A stretch of DNA of 32,510 nt from an uncultured Prevotella sp. (GCA_905236455.1 CAJOPT010000025.1:1-32510); one strand, 5' to 3'; positions 1-7,182 are shown, counted from the first letter of the stretch. Made by a program: numbers and translations. The notes: generated by a model not told the origin, from the sequence alone.

Positions 1-24
1 ATGCGGGAGAGTAGGTGGCCGCCC
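1..24 (+). rRNA. rrf: 5S rRNA, 3' end only (partial)
   Basis: The first bases carry the GGGAGAGTAGGT core typical of the 3' part of bacterial 5S rRNA, followed by a GC-rich run that would form the 3' strand of the closing helix. A very strong intrinsic terminator follows 15 bases later, as expected at the end of an rRNA operon. Only the last two dozen or so bases are inside the window. The exact 3' end is estimated, because the 5' strand of the helix lies outside. The open frame starting with the ATG at base 1 is therefore not a real protein start. Confidence 0.72.
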
Positions 25-38
25 TCTTTGATGAGTGT

Positions 39-87
39 GAGGCGGGTCCTGTGGTCCGGGTACGGACGCAGGATCCGTCTCTTTTTT
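39..87 (+). terminator. Intrinsic terminator of the rRNA operon
   Basis: A 13-bp stem (39-51 with 69-81, two G-U pairs) encloses a second 5-bp stem (GTCCG/CGGAC around a GGTA loop) and is followed by six T. This is a long, stable hairpin with a U tract directly after the 5S tail. It ends only 9 bases before the next start codon. Confidence 0.9.
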
Positions 88-96
88 GTAGTGAAT

Positions 97-675
97 ATGA
101 ATGTATTAAAAAGAATCTTCGTTTGGATAAAGCGTGTCCGATATGTCAGAGGTTTCGGAATCCAGTCTCCTTGGGCATATCGTATGGTGCGCTATGTCAT
201 AAACGAACATTATCCTTATTATTCATATGCGGAGCTACGTGACCTATATCCTGATATAGGCGACACTATCAGACATCGTGCTGAACTCTATCTCAGACTC
301 GCAAATGCTTTTCAACCATCATTAATAGTTAATGGCATTGATGCTGATTCTGTTTATGACGCATACTTTCATGCGGGATGTCTAAAATCGGAAATAGTAT
401 CTGTTAATACATATAAAGAGTTATTTCAGTTTAAGACATTAGAAATGGTCAGAGTCTCGTTGGAGGCTTTTGAAGATAAAGACTTTCTTGACCAGATACC
501 TGACGTGGTAAGTGAGAAGACTGTCCTTATTTTAGAGCATATCAGCAAGAATCGCAGATTATGGAAGTCTGTTATAGCTGATAACAGGATACAAGTATCA
601 TTCGATTTGTATGATATAGGACTACTTTTCTTTGATAAAAAAGTGCAAATAGGACGTTATATAGTTAATTTTTAG
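97..675 (+). CDS. Conserved Bacteroidales protein, possibly methyltransferase-fold related
   Basis: A 192-residue protein. The start at 97 is preferred because upstream codons run through the 5S tail and terminator, and because the N-terminus then begins just before a conserved-looking segment with the residues RGFGIQSPWAYRMV. I recall this segment (a basic patch, then G-x-Q-SP-[FW]-AY) from the N-termini of a Bacteroidetes family often annotated as hypothetical or SAM-dependent methyltransferase-like. Here no clear SAM-binding glycine motif is visible, so enzymatic activity is not claimed. No signal peptide or membrane helix is seen. The rest is a mixed alpha/beta sequence with a hydrophobic, aromatic C-terminus. 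It lies 9 bp beyond the rRNA terminator with no recognisable promoter in between. Alternatively it could be a degenerate paralogue kept for another role. Reality of the gene: fairly sure. Function: unknown. Confidence 0.75.
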   Translation: MNVLKRIFVWIKRVRYVRGFGIQSPWAYRMVRYVINEHYPYYSYAELRDLYPDIGDTIRHRAELYLRLANAFQPSLIVNGIDADSVYDAYFHAGCLKSEIVSVNTYKELFQFKTLEMVRVSLEAFEDKDFLDQIPDVVSEKTVLILEHISKNRRLWKSVIADNRIQVSFDLYDIGLLFFDKKVQIGRYIVNF

Positions 676-725
676 CGTACATTACTTATTTATTAGGATG
701 AATGCTAAAAAAAACAGCTTTATTA

Positions 726-756
726 TTTGCAGGTTATATAAAAAATTGTACTTTTG
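726..756 (+). promoter_or_regulatory. Bacteroidetes-type promoter for the DUF2795 gene
   Basis: TTTG at 726-729, a 19-base spacer, then TACTTTTG at 749-756, matching the TTTG/TAnnTTTG consensus of the Bacteroidetes primary sigma factor. It sits 35 bp upstream of the start codon at 792. Confidence 0.8.
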
Positions 757-791
757 CACGGAATTAGAAAACAATGTAAAAAAATAAGAAT

Positions 792-1013
792 ATGTATTGG
801 ACACTGGAATTAGCTTCTAAGCTTGAAGATGCACCATGGCCTGCAACAAAGGACGAGTTGATAGACTATGCAATTCGTTCTGGTGCACCACTTGAAGTGT
901 TAGAAAATTTGCAGGAAATTGAAGATGAAGGCGATGTCTATGAAAGTATTGAGGATATCTGGCCTGATTATCCGACAAAAGAAGATTTCCTTTTCAATGA
1001 GGATGAGTATTAA
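792..1013 (+). CDS. DUF2795 domain small acidic protein
   Basis: A 73-residue, strongly acidic soluble protein. The sequence has the hallmarks of the short DUF2795 proteins found across Bacteroidales: an opening YWTLELASKLEDAPWPATK stretch, then DYAIRSG and the closing acidic FNEDEY tail. The family is highly conserved but has no established biochemical role. The gene is a self-contained unit, with a consensus promoter ending 35 bp upstream and a perfect intrinsic terminator 31 bp downstream. That arrangement, plus the family's conservation, suggests steady housekeeping expression. The family is typically about 70-75 aa, so this copy looks full length. Confidence 0.88.
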   Translation: MYWTLELASKLEDAPWPATKDELIDYAIRSGAPLEVLENLQEIEDEGDVYESIEDIWPDYPTKEDFLFNEDEY

Positions 1014-1044
1014 AGGGTAGGATTTCTACTAAGTAAATTAGTAT

Positions 1045-1088
1045 CAGCGAGATAAGCAAATTTTATTTGTTTGTCTCGCTGGTGTTTT
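1045..1088 (+). terminator. Intrinsic terminator after the DUF2795 gene
   Basis: A 16-bp stem (1045-1060 with 1066-1081, including two G-U pairs) closes a 5-base loop and is followed by GTGTTTTA. The U tract is short, but the stem is long and correctly placed 31 bp after the stop codon. Confidence 0.8.
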
Positions 1089-1126
1089 ATCACTATTATG
1101 TCATCTGGTTTTGTTTTGTTTTTTAA

Positions 1127-1381
1127 CTTTCAAAAGTAAAAAACAAGTGGACTATTCTTCGTTGCTTCATCAAGGATTTTACCAACGACCGCTTCCGCGG
1201 ACTCACTGCCGTAGAGCAGGGAGAACTAAGGACGCAGCTCACGTCACTTTTCACACGTGAGGCAGAGCGGGTCATCATGCTTATGCCCAAATGGATTTCT
1301 GGTCAGCAATTCAATTCCGATACGGGTGAGTGGCGTGATGTTCGGGTGTCCTTCGGTCTGCCTATCAATTTCCGCTTATAG
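1127..1381 (+). pseudogene. TonB C-terminal-domain remnant, 5' truncated
   Basis: After an in-frame stop at 1124-1126 the frame stays open for 84 codons to a TAG at 1379-1381, but it has no start codon other than internal methionines. The C-terminal half reads like a TonB energy-transducer C-terminal domain: REAERVIMLMPKW, a short loop, then RVSFGLPINFRL. This matches the family pattern of an amphipathic helix, MPKWxPG, RV, and a final LPIxFxL. The inner-membrane anchor, the proline-rich linker and the start are all missing, so it cannot encode a working transducer. It lies tail-to-tail with the outer-membrane receptor-like gene at 1453-4032, a class that depends on or resembles TonB partners. 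I read it as decayed DNA left by a deletion or insertion, though translation from an internal ATG cannot be excluded. Confidence 0.62.
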
Positions 1382-1452
1382 GTTATGACTGATCCACGGC
1401 ATCATACTAATCTTAGTATTTCACTTCGATGTCACTCAATACTTTGTATGGG

Positions 1453-4032
1453 TCAAAGCCGGTTCTTTTCAGCATTACCGGCACCTGTACCCTTGTACTT
1501 TGAAGGGGTAACGTTGAAACGATAGCGCAAGGAGAGCTGGACGCAACGAGTGTCGTTGTCCTCCGTCTTGCGAATCATAAAACGATTGCTGTAGAGCGTG
1601 ATGCGGTTGATGCCACCATTGAAGAGGTCGTTTCCTGTCAGCTTGACATTGAGACGGTGCTTGAAGAAGTCTTTGCTGATGCTGAGCGAAAGCATTGGAT
1701 TGGTGCAGTCAACCCAAAGATTTGAGCCAGTATTGCCGTGAGTGTGCATGTTGAAGTCGGCTTGCAGCAGCCAGTTGTGAGGTAGTGACACTATATTGCC
1801 CAGTTGTATGGTCAGCATAGCACGATTGAAACTTTTCTCCTGACCGTTAAACGTCGTCGTGACCCACGGTTTCATTAATGATACGTTGTATTGTGGAGTC
1901 CAGGTTATTCCGTCGCCTAATTTGACGTTCTTTTGTGCGCCGAGCGTAACGGTCAGCCAGTCGGCATGGTCATAGTTTTTGTAAGTCACAAAGTTTACCT
2001 TCGAGTCCTCTTCCAAACTGCCTGCTGTATAGAGAATGGGGTCTACGCAGTGGGAGAAGTTGGTCATCAGATAGAGCCACTTCCACATCACCATTGCATT
2101 CAGGTTGTGGTACTTGACGGGTTTCAGATAGGGATTGCCTGTCTGTCGATTCAGACGGTTCTCGTAGGTGACGTCGCTGCTCAGTAGCCAATATGCCGGG
2201 CGTGAAGTGCGCTTTGCATAACTGAAAGATAATTGCAGATTCTTGGCTGACGTGGAAACAGAAAGAGACGGGAAAAATTCATCGTAGGTACGGCATTGCT
2301 CATCACGACGCTGACCACTCACGAAATACTCTGACTCCACATGCTCATAGCGCAGACCGGCTGACAGTTGGAAACGTCCTAATTGTTGGCGCAGTTCCAT
2401 AAAGGGGGCAATGTTGCTTTCGTGCTGCTCGTTGTTGCTATTGGCAATGTATCCCTCCTGATTGTCAAATCTGCTTTTCCAACGCGTATTGGTATATTCT
2501 TCGCCAACCTCAATCTGGCCTTTCCACAGCGGATGAGTAACGAATAGTTTCTCTGCAAACAGGTTACTGCGCGTCAGGTTCTCGGTGTTCACGTCGCGGT
2601 CTTCGTACTCGGCACTGAGTTCCTGCTGTTGATTGCGACTCTGCTGCCGGCGGAAAGTGTAGTCGGCGTTGAAGTCAATAGTAAGTTGACCCACTTTGCC
2701 AGTGTAATAAAGATTAGCCTGATGAATGGGGGTATTCTTGTCGCGTCTGACGCTGCTGTTTTGCAAGTGGTCGTATGATACTCCGTCGGCCTGCAGGTCA
2801 TCATCATACTTACTGCGGGTCTTCACATAATCGTATGTATTCTGGTAGAAACCGCCGAAAGAGTGATTATCATTGATTTGGTAGTTGAAGCCAAATCGTC
2901 CTTCTAAGAAAGGATTGAGAACATGATTCTTCTCTCGATTGTTAATCACCCACAGCGTATCGGCAAAGACGGTTTGCTCGAACTCGCCACTGCTTTTTCT
3001 TCTGTTATATGCCCCAAAGAGGTTGGCGAAGAGTTCCAAACCGCCCGTGCGATAGGTAAGATTGATGCGCTCGTTATTGGCATAGCCACGTCCACTGCGT
3101 GACCACGATGACAGTTCCACACCCAGCCCTTCGCCTGCCGCCCGTTTGGTACGGATGATGATGACGGCATTAACCGACGCATCATAGCGGGCCCCAGGGT
3201 TTTGGATGACTTCCACGTTGCGGATCATGTCTGATTGTATGTTCCTCAGCTCGTTCAGGTCGTTCAATTTGCGATTATTCAAGTAGATGAGTGGTGCGCC
3301 CTTGCCTAAGATTTCAAAGCCCTCATCCCGTTTGGCAATCATCGGGACACGTGTGAGTACATCTTCAGCAGTACCTAATCGTTCCATCACTGTTCCTTCC
3401 ACATTCATGACCAGCGAGTTTCCCTGTAGTTGCACCTTTGGGCGTTCTCCTTTTACGACCACTCCATTCAGTGTGTAGTTCTCGGGCTGCATCCGTATTG
3501 TTCCCACTTCAGACTGTTTGCAGAGCCGATAGATGGTCTTGTAACCGACGTAGGAGATGCGGGCAAGAACAGTTGGCTGTTCGTATGGAATGGCGAAGTA
3601 GCCGCTCTCATTGCTCACGCCGCCAGTGATGAAGCAGGTGTCGGCAACGTTGAGCAACGAGATGTTGGCGTATGCTATGGGCAGCCCCTGTTCGTCAATG
3701 ACCGTACCTGTCAGATGACGGTCTGTCTTGTGGGTACACTCCACGAAGATTTTCTTACCATCAGTGTCGCTATTGTCAACTGTCATGCGGATGGGATAGA
3801 AGCCTATCATCTGCTGGATGGCATCGGGCAGTGTCTTGTGGCGGACAGTCGTTGTAATGCGGAAGTCCTCTAATTCGTTGTAAAGGAAATATAGGGAATA
3901 TTTGCCAGACTGCTGACTAAGTTCACGAAGGGCATCCGAGAACGATACATTATTATAAGTACGTGTAATGCGCTGAGCTTGTAGACTGACGGTCAGTAGA
4001 CAAGCAGTGAGGATGATTAAAAAACGTCTCAT
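1453..4032 (-). CDS. Outer-membrane beta-barrel protein with STN and plug domains (TonB-receptor-like)
   Basis: An 859-residue outer-membrane protein. A signal peptide spans residues 1-20 (basic start, hydrophobic core, LQAQ cleavage site). Next come an STN (secretin/TonB short N-terminal) domain at about 27-87, a carboxypeptidase-regulatory-like beta-sandwich at about 106-190, and a TonB-receptor-type plug at about 205-300 (VLTRVPMI, IYLNNRKL, then NVEVIQNPGARYDAS). The rest is a beta-barrel of the OMP_b-brl_3 type, ending near residue 848. The protein is shorter than SusC-type receptors, and its last residues (KGTGAGNAEKNRL) extend beyond a final strand-like RYRFNV. It starts 5 bp after the anti-sigma gene, making a sigma/anti-sigma/receptor operon. 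The STN domain is the part that talks to the anti-sigma factor in FecA-type systems. The ligand cannot be read from the sequence. Whether it still imports anything or mainly senses is open. Confidence 0.88.
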   Translation of the reverse strand: MRRFLIILTACLLTVSLQAQRITRTYNNVSFSDALRELSQQSGKYSLYFLYNELEDFRITTTVRHKTLPDAIQQMIGFYPIRMTVDNSDTDGKKIFVECTHKTDRHLTGTVIDEQGLPIAYANISLLNVADTCFITGGVSNESGYFAIPYEQPTVLARISYVGYKTIYRLCKQSEVGTIRMQPENYTLNGVVVKGERPKVQLQGNSLVMNVEGTVMERLGTAEDVLTRVPMIAKRDEGFEILGKGAPLIYLNNRKLNDLNELRNIQSDMIRNVEVIQNPGARYDASVNAVIIIRTKRAAGEGLGVELSSWSRSGRGYANNERINLTYRTGGLELFANLFGAYNRRKSSGEFEQTVFADTLWVINNREKNHVLNPFLEGRFGFNYQINDNHSFGGFYQNTYDYVKTRSKYDDDLQADGVSYDHLQNSSVRRDKNTPIHQANLYYTGKVGQLTIDFNADYTFRRQQSRNQQQELSAEYEDRDVNTENLTRSNLFAEKLFVTHPLWKGQIEVGEEYTNTRWKSRFDNQEGYIANSNNEQHESNIAPFMELRQQLGRFQLSAGLRYEHVESEYFVSGQRRDEQCRTYDEFFPSLSVSTSAKNLQLSFSYAKRTSRPAYWLLSSDVTYENRLNRQTGNPYLKPVKYHNLNAMVMWKWLYLMTNFSHCVDPILYTAGSLEEDSKVNFVTYKNYDHADWLTVTLGAQKNVKLGDGITWTPQYNVSLMKPWVTTTFNGQEKSFNRAMLTIQLGNIVSLPHNWLLQADFNMHTHGNTGSNLWVDCTNPMLSLSISKDFFKHRLNVKLTGNDLFNGGINRITLYSNRFMIRKTEDNDTRCVQLSLRYRFNVTPSKYKGTGAGNAEKNRL

Positions 4033-4037
4033 AATGT

Positions 4038-4673
4038 TTACTCCACAGTTAGTTGGTTATCCTTCAGTGTCACGTGCAGATGCTCAAAACGATTGAGGTC
4101 ACTGACAACGTTCGTTATATCCTGTCGTGGATTCCAGATGAAATAGAATCGGAGCCCGCGGACTTCTTCATTAGAAAATGTGCACCCGATATTGTAATAA
4201 GCGGCTATCTCTGGCAGCATCTTCTCCAGCGGGATGTTGTCGTAGACGACAGGCTGCACGGCGACGGTGTCATTGGTAGGCGTATCGGCATGGACTGTTG
4301 TGGCAGGACTTGTCATGCTTTCTGTAACTTCTGTCTTGAGAACTTCTTGCTTCTGATGCCGGTGTGAGATGCGGATGGCTGCAAAGACAATACCAGACGC
4401 TATGAGCAGACCAATGAATGAGGCTGCTATTTTCATCCAATTGCGGCTTGGCTTCTTAGAATAGTGTCTCATCTCAAACCGCTGCCATTCATCATCAATG
4501 ACCTGATCGGTAATCTGTTCGTTTGCTCTTGCAGAATCAATAGCACTACGAGTTTTTGACATCAGTGTGTATAGTTCGCGGCATTCATTGTCGAGAAGTG
4601 TCTGCTGCCATTCGTCGGCAGAGTATGCTTGCGGGTGCTCCATCATTTGGAACAAAAGATTTGTCTTATTCAT
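4038..4673 (-). CDS. Anti-sigma factor with DUF4974 domain, lacking the FecR domain
   Basis: A 211-residue single-pass inner-membrane protein. Residues 1-75 form a cytoplasmic helical segment (the presumed sigma-binding part). A membrane helix runs from about 81 to 100, followed by a Thr/Ser/Val-rich linker. Residues 146-211 resemble DUF4974, the C-terminal module of Bacteroidetes FecR proteins (IPLEKMLPEIAAYYN, ending HVTLKDNQLTVE). The FecR domain proper, normally between the membrane helix and DUF4974 in proteins of about 300-350 aa, is absent. The start codon overlaps the sigma gene stop by 4 bases (ATGA), so the two are translationally coupled. The role follows from family and context: it holds the ECF sigma factor at the membrane until the STN domain of the downstream barrel protein signals. 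Assignment as anti-sigma is confident; the exact mechanism of this short form is inferred. Confidence 0.83.
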   Translation of the reverse strand: MNKTNLLFQMMEHPQAYSADEWQQTLLDNECRELYTLMSKTRSAIDSARANEQITDQVIDDEWQRFEMRHYSKKPSRNWMKIAASFIGLLIASGIVFAAIRISHRHQKQEVLKTEVTESMTSPATTVHADTPTNDTVAVQPVVYDNIPLEKMLPEIAAYYNIGCTFSNEEVRGLRFYFIWNPRQDITNVVSDLNRFEHLHVTLKDNQLTVE

Positions 4674-5185
4674 ACGCTTTCTTGGGTTTTAAGTTGGACA
4701 CGAAGTGATTCCAGTGCACGGCGCAGATGCTTATAGACGGTAGTCTCGCTGACCTGCAGTTTACGGGCAATCTCGCTGAAAGTGAGGTTGTCGCGGAAAT
4801 GCCACAGGATGATATCGTGGCAGATGGGTGGCTGCAATTGGCGGATTCCCTCGTTTAGACTCTCCATTTCCTCACGTATTTGCGAATCTGAGAGGGTGGT
4901 GGTCTCCAGGTCAAAGAGATAGAGTCGCTGGATGCGTTCTTGTATCTGGTGGTTGCGCATAACATTAAAGCATCTGTTTCGTACGCAGGTGAGAAGGAAC
5001 ACCTCTGCGGTATCTTTCCGTAGCGAACGCGATTCGCTTAGAAGTTGGGCAAAGATGTCATGCACCACATCCTTGCTTTCAGCATCATCGTGCAGAAGTA
5101 TGTTGGCCAACCGATACATCTGGCGGTAATGCTGCTTGAACAACTTTTCTATGTCTTTTCTGTTAGTCATACATTCTCTATACAC
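4670..5185 (-). CDS. ECF RNA polymerase sigma-70 factor (Bacteroidetes FecI-like)
   Basis: A 171-residue sigma factor with the two ECF modules. Region 2 covers about residues 10-80 (KLFKQHYRQMYRLANIL, then the acidic DVVHDIFAQLL helix). Region 4 covers about 110-165, with a helix-turn-helix LTFSEIARKLQVSETTVYKH. There is no extracytoplasmic or membrane part. Two starts are possible, 5185 and 5170; the second (MTNRKDIEKLF) leaves the usual short leader before region 2, and the sequence does not decide between them. Its stop overlaps the anti-sigma start, and the operon continues into the STN-barrel protein. It is expected to direct RNA polymerase to its own operon and possibly to others. A TAATTTTG box on the minus strand at 5219-5226 is a plausible primary-sigma promoter. 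Confidence 0.92.
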   Translation of the reverse strand: MYRECMTNRKDIEKLFKQHYRQMYRLANILLHDDAESKDVVHDIFAQLLSESRSLRKDTAEVFLLTCVRNRCFNVMRNHQIQERIQRLYLFDLETTTLSDSQIREEMESLNEGIRQLQPPICHDIILWHFRDNLTFSEIARKLQVSETTVYKHLRRALESLRVQLKTQESV

Positions 5186-5218
5186 ATGAGAAGCGGATTT
5201 ACTAAACCCTTAAGGTCA

Positions 5219-5226
5219 CAAAATTA
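5219..5226 (-). promoter_or_regulatory. Possible -7 box for the sigma/anti-sigma operon
   Basis: On the minus strand this reads TAATTTTG, a full match to TAnnTTTG, 33 bp upstream of the first possible start codon of the sigma factor. No good TTTG element is found 19-20 bases further upstream, so the promoter call is tentative. An autoregulated ECF promoter could also exist here. Confidence 0.4.
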
Positions 5227-5358
5227 AAGAAAATAAGATAAAAAGCCTCAGTGAAGCTAAGAAAAAGGTTTCCGAGGTAAAAGCCTTTCCTGTAATTGCT
5301 ATAATAAGAGCGTTGATTTAATCTGTGGTTAAAAGTCGTTAAAACATTATGTCAAGCC

Positions 5359-5389
5359 ATTGATGTTTAGTAAATAAGTTATATATTTG
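5359..5389 (+). promoter_or_regulatory. Promoter for the SPFH gene and possibly the following cluster
   Basis: TATATTTG at 5382-5389 matches TAnnTTTG. ATTG at 5359-5362 lies 19 bases upstream in place of TTTG. The start codon at 5438 is 48 bp downstream. No other clear promoter is seen on this strand before the T9SS genes. Confidence 0.65.
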
Positions 5390-5391
5390 CA

Positions 5392-5413
5392 ATATCATTT
5401 TGATATCATTTTG
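5392..5413 (+). repeat. Tandem 11-bp repeat in the SPFH 5' leader
   Basis: ATATCATTTTG occurs twice in immediate succession (5392-5402 and 5403-5413), just downstream of the -7 box and therefore at or near the transcription start. Confidence 0.85.
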
Positions 5414-5437
5414 TTTAATTGTAATAAATAAGAAGCT

Positions 5438-6466
5438 ATGGAGTTTAAGGAGTTTATGTTCAAGGGAACAGTGATGAATGGTTTTGTGATGTTGTTCGTC
5501 AACTTAGCAGTATTGATTTTGTCAATTGTAGGCATTGTTTATAGCATCGTCCTACTTGATGGCAGTGATGGCTCTCAAGGCGGGTGGCTGCTCGGTGGAA
5601 GCATATTGTTGTTAGTAGTCAACATTGTTATGTGGTGCGGATTTATACAACTGGAGCCTAATGAGGCAAAGGTGACGACATGGTTTGGCAAATACAGCGG
5701 AACATTCAGTCAGACGGGGTTCTATTGGATAAATCCTTTCTATGGAACGAAGAAAGTCAGTCTGCGTGCCCGCAATCTTGACGCAGAACCTATTAAGGTG
5801 AACGACAAAACGGGTAATCCGGTAATGATAGGTCTTGTGCTTGTTTGGAAACTGAAGGATACTTACAAGGCACTTTTTGAGGTGGACTCACAGACAATGG
5901 CGGCTAATCCAAATGCGGTAGGCAGTGACACTAAAGGTCTGATGAATGCTTTGGAGAATTTCGTGCGTGTACAAAGCGACGCGGCTTTGCGCCAGGTGGC
6001 AGGTCAATATGCCTATGATGACGAGGATACAAAGAGCAATGAGCCTACCGCCGCAGACGGAAGGCTCTTAGACAATGTTCATAGGACTTCCGCCATAGAC
6101 GGAAGTCCTACCCTGCGCTCGAGTGCGGAAGAGATCAATGAACAATTAGAGCAGAAGCTCGACGAACGCCTTGCCCTTGCTGGCATTGAGGTGGTAGAGG
6201 CGCGCATAAACTACTTGGCTTATGCCCCGGAGATTGCTGCCGTAATGCTGCGTCGCCAACAGGCTTCTGCTATAATCACAGCCCGTGAGAAGATTGTGGA
6301 AGGTGCCGTGTCGATGGTTAAGATGGCACTTGACAAACTCTCTGATGAAAATATAGTTGACCTTGACGATGACAAGAAGGCTGCCATGGTGTCGAACCTT
6401 CTTGTAGTACTCTGTGGCGATGACTCCGCTCAGCCAGTTGTTAATGCAGGTACCCTTAATCACTAA
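5438..6466 (+). CDS. SPFH (stomatin/prohibitin/flotillin) domain membrane protein
   Basis: A 342-residue protein. Two hydrophobic helices (about residues 14-40 and 49-71) precede an SPFH/band-7 domain that starts at about LEPNEAKVTTWFGKYSGTF and includes GFYWINPFY and VSLRARNLDAEPIKVNDKTG. A helical region (EEINEQLEQKLDERLALAGI, then EARINYLAYAPEIA and AVMLRRQQASAIITARE) leads to an acidic C-terminus. SPFH proteins form large oligomeric membrane assemblies and organise membrane microdomains or proteases; the partner here is unknown. Residues about 202-219 are encoded by two adjacent palindromes and look like an in-frame insertion between the SPFH core and the helical part. It is followed 10 bp later by an RHH gene, then by a DUF1648 gene. 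I recall SPFH-RHH neighbourhoods from other Bacteroidetes, so the association is probably functional. Confidence 0.87.
   Translation: MEFKEFMFKGTVMNGFVMLFVNLAVLILSIVGIVYSIVLLDGSDGSQGGWLLGGSILLLVVNIVMWCGFIQLEPNEAKVTTWFGKYSGTFSQTGFYWINPFYGTKKVSLRARNLDAEPIKVNDKTGNPVMIGLVLVWKLKDTYKALFEVDSQTMAANPNAVGSDTKGLMNALENFVRVQSDAALRQVAGQYAYDDEDTKSNEPTAADGRLLDNVHRTSAIDGSPTLRSSAEEINEQLEQKLDERLALAGIEVVEARINYLAYAPEIAAVMLRRQQASAIITAREKIVEGAVSMVKMALDKLSDENIVDLDDDKKAAMVSNLLVVLCGDDSAQPVVNAGTLNH
6041..6067 (+). repeat. Palindromic element A inside the SPFH gene
   Basis: GAGCC and GGCTC arms enclose CCG...CGG arms, with core CCGCCGCAGACGG. It lies in frame and codes for part of the residue 202-219 insertion. It is the first of a family of similar small palindromes in this window. 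Confidence 0.7.
6082..6110 (+). repeat. Palindromic element B inside the SPFH gene
   Basis: A perfect 11-bp inverted repeat (TAGGACTTCCG at 6082-6092, CGGAAGTCCTA at 6100-6110) with a 7-base loop. It lies 14 bp after element A, in the same reading frame, and shares the AGACGGAAG end. Confidence 0.8.
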
Positions 6467-6476
6467 TAAGTAAGGA

Positions 6477-6689
6477 ATGGCAGAAAAGAAAACAAAGAGT
6501 TTCATCCTTCGTGTCGACAACGATACGATGTCCGCTATAGAGGCATGGGCTGCGGACGAGTTCCGCAGCACCAATGGTCAGATACAGTGGATTATTACTG
6601 AAGCTCTGCGCAAGGCTAAGCGTTTACCAAAGAAAAGCCAGCCGTCGCAGACGGCAGGCTCTGTCAGCTCAGAAAAATCAGAATCATGA
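6477..6689 (+). CDS. Ribbon-helix-helix (Arc-like) DNA-binding protein
   Basis: A 70-residue protein. Residues 6-45 match the ribbon-helix-helix fold: a short beta strand with alternating residues (KSFILRVDND), a helix (TMSAIEAWAADEF), a turn at RSTNGQ and a second helix (IQWIITEALRKA). The C-terminal 20 residues are polar and partly encoded by a palindromic element. Such proteins bind DNA as dimers. Its place directly between the SPFH and DUF1648 genes suggests an operon-linked regulator, but the target is unknown and no obvious operator was identified apart from the tandem 11-bp repeat upstream of the SPFH gene. Its stop overlaps the next start by 4 bases. No toxin-like partner is adjacent, so an antitoxin role is not favoured. 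Confidence 0.78.
   Translation: MAEKKTKSFILRVDNDTMSAIEAWAADEFRSTNGQIQWIITEALRKAKRLPKKSQPSQTAGSVSSEKSES
6636..6660 (+). repeat. Palindromic element C at the 3' end of the RHH gene
   Basis: Inner arms GCCGT/ACGGC around a CGCAG loop (6641-6655), extended by AGCC/GGCT after one mismatched base on each side. The core CCGTCGCAGACGG differs by one base from element A (CCGCCGCAGACGG). It encodes part of the polar C-terminal tail. Confidence 0.7.
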
Positions 6690-7156
6690 AACAGCAAAAA
6701 ATAAAAGTTTACCGTACTAAGGAGGGAACAGCCTTTGAGCTTGTATTCCTCTTGTTTGCCATCCTTTTATGGGGTTATATAGCCTGGCTTGCCAGTCATG
6801 CGCCAGAGGTGGTTCCTACACATTTTGGTATAAATGGTCAACCAGATGCCTACGGCTCTCCATTAGAGATCCTACTGCCCTGTATTATAACCACAGTCTT
6901 GGGTATATGTATGATGGCAGGAGCCTATTTTCCCCATACCGTAAACCTGCCAGTCAAGCTCAATAGCCCTCGGCAGTATGCATTAGTGGTACGCATGATG
7001 CGTGTCCTTGGTTTGCTGATGCTTCTGCTTACTTTAAGCATAGCATTTTCAGCCTTACATCAAGGCAGTCATGGTGCATTATTAGTGTTAGCATCCGTTG
7101 CGCTCATGCTTATTGTCATTGCCGTTTTTATTTTCCTTATAACAAAATTACAATAA
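6686..7156 (+). CDS. DUF1648 domain integral membrane protein
   Basis: A 156-residue membrane protein with four hydrophobic helices (about residues 17-35, 52-75, 95-115 and 127-150). Between the first two is the DUF1648 signature: PEVVPTHFGINGQPDAYGS, a region with conserved His, Gly and a terminal aromatic-Gly. DUF1648 is shared with SdpI-type immunity/regulatory membrane proteins of Firmicutes, but the C-terminal SdpI half is not obvious here and no SdpC-like toxin is nearby. The start overlaps the RHH stop (ATGA), so translation is coupled. It is 26 bp upstream of the T9SS gene porP. Function is unknown; a membrane-stress or envelope role in the same transcript as SPFH is an inference. Confidence 0.78.
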   Translation: MKQQKIKVYRTKEGTAFELVFLLFAILLWGYIAWLASHAPEVVPTHFGINGQPDAYGSPLEILLPCIITTVLGICMMAGAYFPHTVNLPVKLNSPRQYALVVRMMRVLGLLMLLLTLSIAFSALHQGSHGALLVLASVALMLIVIAVFIFLITKLQ

Positions 7157-7182
7157 ATTGAAAATAGTATCGTTATAAATAC

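Noticed and set aside
1..96. ATG start at base 1 for the first protein
   Set aside because: The bases code for a 5S rRNA tail and terminator; the conserved protein part begins at 97.
3430..3873. 147-aa plus-strand frame inside the barrel-protein gene
   Set aside because: The minus-strand protein has clear domains across this region.
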